56,443 nucleotides of DNA from Nanobdellati archaeon (GTDB lineage Archaea > Nanobdellota > Nanobdellia > UBA10117). The stretch spans positions 1-56,443 of the forward strand of contig JAGVWI010000004.1 in assembly GCA_018304345.1 (NCBI GenBank). The letters run 5' to 3'. Positions 50,301-56,443 of this stretch are shown here, one piece after another (the first letter of the stretch is position 1; every line of letters starts with the position of its first letter). The translations under genes were made by a program, and so were the position numbers. Below the pieces are notes generated by a model. It worked only from the letters and a program-made list of their open reading frames with translations. It searched no databases and was not told the DNA's origin.

Positions 50301-51047
50301 ATGAGGCTGAAAGACTTCAAAAAATTCTTAAAAGTCGCTGCATCGCGAAAAAAATCTGTTGAAAACTACTTCGTTTTTCAAAGGTTTCAGGCTAGTATGA
50401 TGGCTGAAGATTTAGATAAGTATAATGTTAGAGGTGCAAAAAACTTTCTTGATATCGGAAGCGGAATTGGTGGCTATATTTATGAATTTGCTGAAAGATA
50501 TCCAAATACAATTTTTATAAGCTTAGATTTAAATCCGCTACCTTTCGCGCAGCAAAAATATGTAGGTAAAAACATCTTTACGATGCGCGGTGATGCATCC
50601 CGTGCACCAGTTAAAGATAAAAGCTTTGACATCGTTTTTGCATCTGGAGTAATAGAACATATTACAGATCAAACAAAATTTCTTGAAAGCGTCTCGCGCA
50701 TTTGTAAGACTATGGCATATATTAGCTTTCCTCCATTTCTTTCTCCAGTTGGCGGTCATAGCTTAAGCCCATTTCATTATTTGCCAGGCAACCTTCCAGA
50801 TGTATTTTATAAAAAATTTTACAGGCAGAAAGAAGCCTCATTCAAAAATTATGGTTTAGTAAAAACAACACTTAGTAGTATGGAAAAACTATCTAAAGAT
50901 TATTTTGAAACGTTAGAAGTAAAACCAAGATTTTTTGACGTCTTGAAGCCTCTAATTAAAATTCCTATAATAAGAGAATATGTGTGTCCACATATAGAAT
51001 TTTACCTAAGACCGCGTTCGCTGCATATCCGCCAAAAATCCGAATAA
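50301..51047 (+). CDS. Class I SAM-dependent methyltransferase
   Basis: 248 residues. Motif I 'FLDIGSGIGGYIYEFAERYPNTIFISLDLN', then 'GDASRAPVKDKSFDIVFASGVIEHITDQTKFLESVSRICKTMAYISFPPFLSP'. The 'GGHSLSPFHYLPG' insert after motif V and the large C-terminal lid suggest a bulky substrate such as a glycan or lipid. Its last 42 bp overlap the convergent GT2. It is the third methyltransferase of the island. Confidence 0.85.
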   Translation: MRLKDFKKFLKVAASRKKSVENYFVFQRFQASMMAEDLDKYNVRGAKNFLDIGSGIGGYIYEFAERYPNTIFISLDLNPLPFAQQKYVGKNIFTMRGDASRAPVKDKSFDIVFASGVIEHITDQTKFLESVSRICKTMAYISFPPFLSPVGGHSLSPFHYLPGNLPDVFYKKFYRQKEASFKNYGLVKTTLSSMEKLSKDYFETLEVKPRFFDVLKPLIKIPIIREYVCPHIEFYLRPRSLHIRQKSE

Positions 51048-51902
51048 GAAAATTTGCAGTCCAGATATTATTAACAACATAGATAAAATTGCGGTATTCG
51101 GATGTCCTACTCTGCCTGTGTTAAAATATATAGCAAAAAGCCATAAACCAAGTAAAAGTCCCGTAGTCATTGCACCACTACCGAAATATCCAAAAAATTT
51201 TAGCGGTTCGTAGTCGCGATAAATTCTAAAAATATTGATCCAAGCTTTTACGGCATATTCAATTGGATGAAATAATGGATAAGATTTCATAAGGCGACTC
51301 TGTCGTGTTTTTCTTGCTGCAATTGGTACCTCTGCAATTTTTAATCTGCTTCTCGCCGCGCGTATTATTTGCTCTTGCGTATATGTGTGATTAGAAATAA
51401 TTCCTAAATTGGCTATATCTTTTGTAAATGCTCTGAAGCCGGTAGTAGAATCAGTTATTTTGTATTTAGTCATAGAACTAAGTGCAGCTGCAAAAATTCT
51501 GTTTGTCAAATCTTTGACGATTGAATCTGCGTGTTTACTTTGTTTAAACCTGCTGCCCAAAACTAAATGATTGCCCTCTAATACTTTTTCTATTAAAACA
51601 GGTATATATTCTGCTGGATATTGCCCGTCTGCATCTGTATGAACTATTACGTCTGGTTTATGTTTCAAGCACTCCGATATTTCTGTCTTAAATGTCTCTG
51701 CTAACCCATAATTTCTTGGGTGCGAAATAACGATAGCACCATTTTGTTTTGCTATTTGCGCTGTTCCATCTGTTGAGCCGTCGTCAACAACTAAAATTTT
51801 GTATTTGTATCTTTTGCCTAAATTAGCTCTGATATCTTGTAAAACTTGTCCTAGGCTATTTTCTTCATTGTAAGCAGGAATAGTTACTATTACGTTAGTC
51901 AT
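51006..51902 (-). CDS. Glycosyltransferase family 2 with C-terminal membrane domain (DPM-synthase-like)
   Basis: 298 residues. GT-A domain 'VIVTIPAYNEENSLGQVLQDI', metal-binding DAD (90-92, 'HTDADGQYPAEYI'), 'GSRFKQSKHADSIVKDLTNRIFAAALSSMTKYKITDSTTGFRAF'. Two C-terminal spans follow (about 235-255 and 268-290). This two-domain layout is that of polyprenyl-phosphate mannose/glucose synthases or polyisoprenyl glycan extenders. The radical SAM gene lies upstream on the same strand (47-bp gap). Confidence 0.88.
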   Translation of the reverse strand: MTNVIVTIPAYNEENSLGQVLQDIRANLGKRYKYKILVVDDGSTDGTAQIAKQNGAIVISHPRNYGLAETFKTEISECLKHKPDVIVHTDADGQYPAEYIPVLIEKVLEGNHLVLGSRFKQSKHADSIVKDLTNRIFAAALSSMTKYKITDSTTGFRAFTKDIANLGIISNHTYTQEQIIRAARSRLKIAEVPIAARKTRQSRLMKSYPLFHPIEYAVKAWINIFRIYRDYEPLKFFGYFGSGAMTTGLLLGLWLFAIYFNTGRVGHPNTAILSMLLIISGLQIFLFGFLADMQRTRS

Positions 51903-51949
51903 AGCATCGTGTCAGAAAAAAGGCTTAAAATATGTTCGCTGCGGGGTGT

Positions 51950-53368
51950 TTATTTAACTACACCTAATTTCCTTGCAACACGCTTTCCAGCTCTTAAAGC
52001 ATCTATAGCTCTAAGTTCTACTGGGAATTTATAGAAGTTACTCTTATATCGCATAACTGCCATTGGATGCAGCACACTATAAAATGGAGGCAAAAAGTCC
52101 TTCATAGTTGTAAATGCATAGACGCTTACTCTGTGCATTGTTTCTAATTCTTTATTATCCGCCCAGGGTAAATGACATGTTTCTCTGTTAAATCTCGCCC
52201 AGTCCTCGTTCGTCTTTGGCGGCTGGAAGCCGAGTTTCAGGGATTCTGCATACAGGGGTGTGCCTGGGTAAGGCGTATAGACTTTTACAGTTGCGTTAAC
52301 TCTTGGATTTATTTTTTGTAGTTCTGCGATTGTTGAAAAAGTCTGCATCCTTTCTTCTTTTGTTTCAGTTGGAAAACCCAATATAAAACTCATATCTAAA
52401 GTAACATCGCTGCCAGAGAGATTTCTCGCAGCGTTAATTAAATCGTCGCGCTTTATGTTTTTGGAAATATAATCAAGAACTCTTTGGCTGCCAGATTCTG
52501 CACCAACAAAAGCCATTCTGCAATTATTTTGTTTCATCCATTCAGCAACGTCTTGCGTTATGACATTCGCTCTTACTTCTGCCGACCAAGGCAGTTTAGC
52601 AGCTTCAACAATTTGCTTTGCACGTTTTACTTCTGTAAAGAAATTATCATCGTGGAAAAATATGCCATCCATTCCGTGTTCAGTTTTCAAATAATCCACT
52701 ATTTGTGTTACTTTCTCTACGCTATGCGTGCTCCAGCGCATATTATTTACAGCTAAGTTATAACAGAACGCGCAACGGAAGGGACAGCCTCTGCTCGTTA
52801 TTACGGGAAAAACTTTCTTAAGTCCGAACAGATTCATAAAGTATTTCTTAACATCTATTAAATCAAATGCGGGTGAGTACAAATCAAGCTCCTGCAAGAA
52901 CTCTCGCTTTGGATTTATCATTATTTTTCCATCTTTCTTGTAAGCTAGGCCTTTTACTTTTCTGAAATCTGGTATTTTCTTTTGCAATTCAGAAAGCAAT
53001 TCTATAATTGGTAGTTCGCCGTCACCCATTATTGCGAAGTCCAATGAATTCTCAGTAAGAGCTATCTCTGGCAGTACGGATGTATGCATTCCTCCCCAAA
53101 TTGTAGTGTAACCCATTTCCTTTACCTTTCTGGTAGCTTCAAGTGTTGGTATAAGTGGCGGTGCCGTAGAAACCGAAAAACAAATCGCGGTCGGGTTTAA
53201 TCTCTTTGTTGCTTCGTAAACCCTATTTATTTCGTTTTCAAAAATATGCAAAAACTCTACTTCGTAGCCCGCCTGTCTAAGTGCATCAGTAGCATAGAGC
53301 ATACCGTAGGGTGCATACAAATGTGTTTGTGTTTCAAGCTTAACTAATAGAATCTTCTTAACCATCAT
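51950..53368 (-). CDS. Radical SAM protein with B12-binding-like N-domain
   Basis: 472 residues (the start could be the second Met). N-domain 'YGMLYATDALRQAGYEVEFLHIF...AICFSVSTAPPLIPTLEATRKV...TTIWGGMHTSVLPEIAL' has the cobalamin-domain layout but lacks a DxHxxG His. Radical SAM cysteines C195, C199, C202 lie in 'RGCPFRCAFCYN'; 'GAESGSQRVLDYISKNIKRDD' and 'GFPTETKEERM' follow. It is a paralogue of the protein at 40388. Probable role in modifying a glycan or lipid carrier. It is divergent from the GT4 gene. Confidence 0.88.
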   Translation of the reverse strand: MMVKKILLVKLETQTHLYAPYGMLYATDALRQAGYEVEFLHIFENEINRVYEATKRLNPTAICFSVSTAPPLIPTLEATRKVKEMGYTTIWGGMHTSVLPEIALTENSLDFAIMGDGELPIIELLSELQKKIPDFRKVKGLAYKKDGKIMINPKREFLQELDLYSPAFDLIDVKKYFMNLFGLKKVFPVITSRGCPFRCAFCYNLAVNNMRWSTHSVEKVTQIVDYLKTEHGMDGIFFHDDNFFTEVKRAKQIVEAAKLPWSAEVRANVITQDVAEWMKQNNCRMAFVGAESGSQRVLDYISKNIKRDDLINAARNLSGSDVTLDMSFILGFPTETKEERMQTFSTIAELQKINPRVNATVKVYTPYPGTPLYAESLKLGFQPPKTNEDWARFNRETCHLPWADNKELETMHRVSVYAFTTMKDFLPPFYSVLHPMAVMRYKSNFYKFPVELRAIDALRAGKRVARKLGVVK

Positions 53369-53416
53369 ACAAAAACTAAGACTTAAACTTTTAATGCTTT
53401 CTTAAGAATCATAGCT
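53369..53416. promoter_or_regulatory. 48-bp divergent promoter (radical SAM / GT4)
   Basis: The box TTTTAATG (53389-53396) is centred 24-25 nt from both start codons; on the minus strand it reads CATTAAAA. A second AT stretch, CTTAAAC (53382-53388), lies beside it. Confidence 0.5.
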
Positions 53417-54514
53417 ATGAAAATTGTGTATTCGGCCCCAGACGTCAGCGTATCTGATGCACACGGCGGTTCTGTACACGTAAAAGGCGTTATAGATTCA
53501 TTTAAACGTCTTGGTCACGATATAACTCTAATTGAGAGAAAATCTGATATAAAAGCTTTCAGAAATACAGCTTATTGTTTTTTATGGCCATTATTTTATA
53601 CATCTTACTTATGTTTATTCAATAAAGTAGACTTAATATATGAAAGAGCTAGAATTTTTGGTGGTGGCGCTATACTCGCAGGCAAACTATTTGGCAAAAA
53701 AACGATATACGAATATATAGAGCCTTGTGTGGAACTTCCAATACTAACTGGAGAGATAAAACAACCGCTCACTAGCCTATTAAGAGTTCATTCTAGAATT
53801 GTAAACTACTATAGCGACGTTATAACTATTACCCACGAAAATATGACTAAAGGTTTGCCAAAAGATAAATGTATTATGATAACAACAGGCACTTATCCAG
53901 AAAGATTTAAACCAGCGGAAGACGATGGCAAGACTATTCTATACATCGGAAGCTTCGCGCCGTGGCACGCTGTAGAAAATATGATAAAAGCTATGAAAGT
54001 AGTTAATGAAAAATATCCTAAAGCTAAACTTGTTTTAGTCGGTAGCGTTGGAAAAGAAACATTAGATAAATGCGAACAATTAACTAAAGAGTTAAGATTA
54101 GAAACCAACATAATATTTTCTGGAAAAGTATCTCAGGAAGACGTTCCAAATATAATTAGCAAAGCAACGATATGCTTAGCTTTATTTGATAAAAATTATT
54201 TGCCATTTAGGGAATTTGATTACTATTATTCACCAATAAAAGTTCACGAATACAAAGCCTGCGGCAAACCCACTATAGCGAGCGATATGGGCACTTTGAA
54301 AGATCTTGTAAAAAACAACGAAAATGGCTTGCTCGTTGACGAATCTAACATTGGTGAAATTTCATCGGCGATAATAAAACTTCTGAAAAACAAAAAGCTA
54401 AGAGCTAAAATGGGCGCCATAAACAGACAAGAGGTTTTGGAAAAATACAACTGGGATTATGTAAACAAACAAATACTAAACCGCTTGGACTTGGTAAACA
54501 AACGTTCCCTTTAG
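53417..54514 (+). CDS. Glycosyltransferase family 4 (GT-B fold)
   Basis: 365 residues, cytoplasmic retaining glycosyltransferase. N-terminal acceptor domain 'DAHGGSVHVKGVIDSFKRLGHDITLIERK' carries the usual Gly-rich loop. The donor domain has 'ILYIGSFAPWHAVENMIKAMKVV...KLVLVGSVGKETLDKCEQL', 'NIIFSGKVSQEDVPNIISKA' and the E-x7-E-like region 'SPIKVHEYKACGKPTIASDMGTLKDLV...NGLLVDESN'. It likely adds a sugar to the growing lipid-linked glycan. Its 3' end overlaps the convergent GT-C gene by 39 bp. Confidence 0.88.
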   Translation: MKIVYSAPDVSVSDAHGGSVHVKGVIDSFKRLGHDITLIERKSDIKAFRNTAYCFLWPLFYTSYLCLFNKVDLIYERARIFGGGAILAGKLFGKKTIYEYIEPCVELPILTGEIKQPLTSLLRVHSRIVNYYSDVITITHENMTKGLPKDKCIMITTGTYPERFKPAEDDGKTILYIGSFAPWHAVENMIKAMKVVNEKYPKAKLVLVGSVGKETLDKCEQLTKELRLETNIIFSGKVSQEDVPNIISKATICLALFDKNYLPFREFDYYYSPIKVHEYKACGKPTIASDMGTLKDLVKNNENGLLVDESNIGEISSAIIKLLKNKKLRAKMGAINRQEVLEKYNWDYVNKQILNRLDLVNKRSL

Positions 54515-56119
54515 CGCATAAACTTTTTTCAAATCTAACTTAGTCCTAGTTATTATATAATCAACAGTTTCATCGTCTTTACTGCCTACTCTGAGTTCTT
54601 CATTTATCCAAAAGCCCAGCAAAGACGATTTATTTTTCTTTGAGCATAAAGTATTAGCATCTCTAAAATCAAACTCGTTGCAGTATGAATCATCTATTAA
54701 AATAGTTCCGTGCAAGTTGTCATTTATCCATAATCCTAACTGCCCGTCATCCAATTCTGACCATTCGTTTGAGTTTTGACTTATAGCAAACATATTTACC
54801 AAACTCAATGCTAAGAAAAATACAATCATAAGAGCGACTAATTTGTTGGTATTAAGATATTTTAGTAAAATTACCGCCGCTATAAACACTGCTAAAAGGA
54901 TCGCTGCGTAAATTGCTGTTAAAATGTAAATATTACTTATTGCTGTTTCTGCAAAATAGCTTACTACTCCGAGCCAAAACAAAGACATATTATTAGCTGG
55001 GAATAAATCAAAGAAAACTAATTGCGATGCGAGAACCATAAGTACAGACATAACTATTATAAGTTTATTGGACACAAGTTTACTTTTCATGCTCACAAGT
55101 CCGCCAATTATTATAAGCGGCGTTAAAACATCTGTATATCTAGCACTTGGTCTGCCTGTCAAGCTAATCAGCGTATCAACTTTAAACAATGCGCTTCCGG
55201 CGGTTCTTTCTGCCATCATAACTAACGTAGTTATCAAAACTGAAAATAGAATAAAATAGAAATACGGATGTTTACGGAAATTTTCCTTGATGTCGGAAAA
55301 TATAGCTGTTACGAAAATAAAACCTGTTGAAATAATTATTGTAGCGAAATTCAATATCGTCCAAATTGTGAGCGACAGCGGAGTAAACGTTACAGGATAA
55401 CCTTCGCGGATATATGTTCCAAAAATTCCGCTTAAATCGTAACCAAATAAATAGCCGTTCCTAAACAGCCACGCTCCAAATATAGCTAGCGCTATGCTAA
55501 TTGTTACAAGTTTATTTGTCTTATTCTTTGTTACGAATAAATCGTATAAAAATATTATTCCAACTGGTACTAGAAGTGCCAAGCCCAAGTATCTAGTAAG
55601 TATCGTCAAACCGATAAAAATACCTGCGAATGCATCGTAAATCAAATTATTTTCTTTTGATGCTTTGTAAATGAAATACGCGGCTGTCAAAAATAATACA
55701 TAAAACAAATTCTCTGACATAATGTAGCCAGAAAACGCTAAACTCATTGGTGCAACAGAAATTAATATGGCTGCTAAAAGCGCTTTTTTCTCTGTAAGAA
55801 TTTCTTTTGCAAAATAATATACTGGGAAAATTATTAGCGAGGATATTACTGAATTGATTATTTTAATTGCGGTGTAAACATAAGTCATATTCTTGAAGAT
55901 AAATGCTGGAGAAATAAGAACTGAATAAAGCGGCGGATAGGCTTTTACCAATTCGCCGTGAAGGCTAAACTCTCTAAAATAAAAATAGCTTTGTGCCATT
56001 TTTGAATAAAAATATTCATCAGCAAAAATAGTAGGCGACGTTACAAAAAAAGTGTAAATAACTTTTAGTGCTGAAAGGAGTAAAAAAATACCAATTATAA
56101 TTTTAAGGTTCTTTTCCAT
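54476..56119 (-). CDS. GT-C membrane glycosyltransferase (GT39/PMT-like)
   Basis: 547 residues, about 13 spans. The first external loop has 'IFADEYFYSKMAQSYFYFREFSLHGELVKAYPPLYSVLISPAF', with D34-E35 as the GT-C acidic pair and the 'YPPLY' element of the PMT/ArnT group. The C-terminal outside part has two cysteines ('DDSYCNEF', 'ANTLCSKKNK'). It likely uses a polyprenyl-phosphate sugar made by one of the GT2 enzymes. It is separated by 34 bp from the partial gene upstream. Confidence 0.85.
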   Translation of the reverse strand: MEKNLKIIIGIFLLLSALKVIYTFFVTSPTIFADEYFYSKMAQSYFYFREFSLHGELVKAYPPLYSVLISPAFIFKNMTYVYTAIKIINSVISSLIIFPVYYFAKEILTEKKALLAAILISVAPMSLAFSGYIMSENLFYVLFLTAAYFIYKASKENNLIYDAFAGIFIGLTILTRYLGLALLVPVGIIFLYDLFVTKNKTNKLVTISIALAIFGAWLFRNGYLFGYDLSGIFGTYIREGYPVTFTPLSLTIWTILNFATIIISTGFIFVTAIFSDIKENFRKHPYFYFILFSVLITTLVMMAERTAGSALFKVDTLISLTGRPSARYTDVLTPLIIIGGLVSMKSKLVSNKLIIVMSVLMVLASQLVFFDLFPANNMSLFWLGVVSYFAETAISNIYILTAIYAAILLAVFIAAVILLKYLNTNKLVALMIVFFLALSLVNMFAISQNSNEWSELDDGQLGLWINDNLHGTILIDDSYCNEFDFRDANTLCSKKNKSSLLGFWINEELRVGSKDDETVDYIITRTKLDLKKVYALKGTFVYQVQAV

Positions 56120-56153
56120 ATAAAAACTTAGTTAAAAAGTCTTAAAAATCGTG

Positions 56154-56443
56154 CTACACAGCCAATACTTGCTTCTTTTTTGCACGTCTAATCTGCCGCC
56201 ACAAAAATGCGCCTGGTTTGTGTATAATCTGCCGTATAGGTTTTACCTGCCAGGCATAATACGCAGCAGTTCCGGCAACTTCGCCGAATTCTTTTACCAT
56301 AATTTTACGCATCATTAATTTCTGCCCCATTTTCAACGCTTTCTTTCTTTCCCCTACAGTGAATTCTGGTGTTGCGAAAATAGGTTCTTCGGAAAATGTC
56401 TTTGAGCTGTCGTTCAAATAACGATCTGGATCAAATCTTAGCA
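56154..56443 (-). CDS. C-terminal part of a protein (runs off right edge), possibly radical SAM/B12 type
   Basis: The reading frame is open to the window end, so this is a 3'-terminal fragment of about 96 residues. The ATG-less stretch upstream of a TTG at 56417 reads 'LRFDPDRYLNDSS' in frame and looks coding. The visible end has 'EEPIFATPEFTVGERKKALKMGQKLMMRKIMVKEFGEVAGTAAYYAWQVKPIRQII' and a basic tail. The pattern recalls the C-terminal helical region of B12-type radical SAM proteins seen twice in this island, but no catalytic motif is in view, so the assignment is tentative. Confidence 0.5.
   Translation of the reverse strand, partial: LRFDPDRYLNDSSKTFSEEPIFATPEFTVGERKKALKMGQKLMMRKIMVKEFGEVAGTAAYYAWQVKPIRQIIHKPGAFLWRQIRRAKKKQVLAV

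Overview
This AT-rich window comes from an archaeon. The evidence is archaeal information-processing machinery: FEN1, aEF-1beta, archaeal TruD, archaeal DnaG, class I CCA-adding enzyme, archaeal AspRS, thermosome, and SecF placed before SecD. It also carries an S-layer protein, tRNA genes with introns and no encoded CCA, and AglB-type N-glycosylation. Small genomes with short spacers, many small orphan membrane and coiled-coil proteins, and this style of S-layer protein suggest a DPANN-type lineage (Woesearchaeota, Pacearchaeota, Aenigmarchaeota or similar). I cannot resolve the lineage from sequence alone. No transposon, phage or CRISPR locus was seen.

Layout. 0-5 kb: 5'-truncated view of fen (it runs off the left edge), aEF-1beta, truD, and a minus-strand run of membrane/envelope genes. 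5-8.5 kb: an 800-residue S-layer protein with its own terminator, transcribed away from a winged-helix regulator and a small membrane protein. 8.5-10.8 kb: an orphan coiled-coil protein, a small Toprim protein and DnaG with an Arg/Ser-rich linker. 10.8-19.2 kb: a long minus-strand chromosome-segregation run, smc - M50 protease - scpA - scpB - coiled-coil protein - cca - duplicated membrane protein. 19.2-26.5 kb: aspS, an initiator tRNA-Met with intron directly ahead of rnhB, DUF1801, a winged-helix protein, a membrane operon (channel/RCK, PH-domain), tRNA-Leu with intron, a four-hairpin array and a tRNA-Val 5' fragment. 26.6-34.5 kb: small orphans, thermosome, TrmI, SecF-SecD and SpoIIM. 34.5-56.4 kb: a surface-glycan/N-glycosylation island. 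It holds AglB, a UDP-sugar:polyprenol-phosphate transferase, a flippase, four GT2 enzymes, one GT4, three GT-C type membrane proteins, UDP-sugar dehydrogenase and epimerase, three methyltransferases and two (probably three) radical SAM/B12-like proteins.

How it fits together. The glycosylation island plausibly builds a lipid-linked glycan, flips it and transfers it through AglB to envelope proteins. The S-layer protein has at least eight N-X-S/T sequons and is an obvious candidate acceptor. SecDF and the membrane proteins belong to the same export/envelope theme.

Expression signals are unusually readable. Most transcription units start with a TATA-like box centred about 25-27 nt before the start codon, implying leaderless mRNAs. 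The S-layer gene is an exception, with a leader and a clear Shine-Dalgarno site. Six divergent gene pairs are separated by only 48-52 bp with one central AT-rich box roughly equidistant from both start codons. Seven of eleven convergent pairs overlap at their 3' ends. The most unexplained stretch is 25980-26160: four regularly spaced hairpins lie between tRNA-Leu and a tRNA-Val 5' portion that has no T-arm and no 3' acceptor strand.
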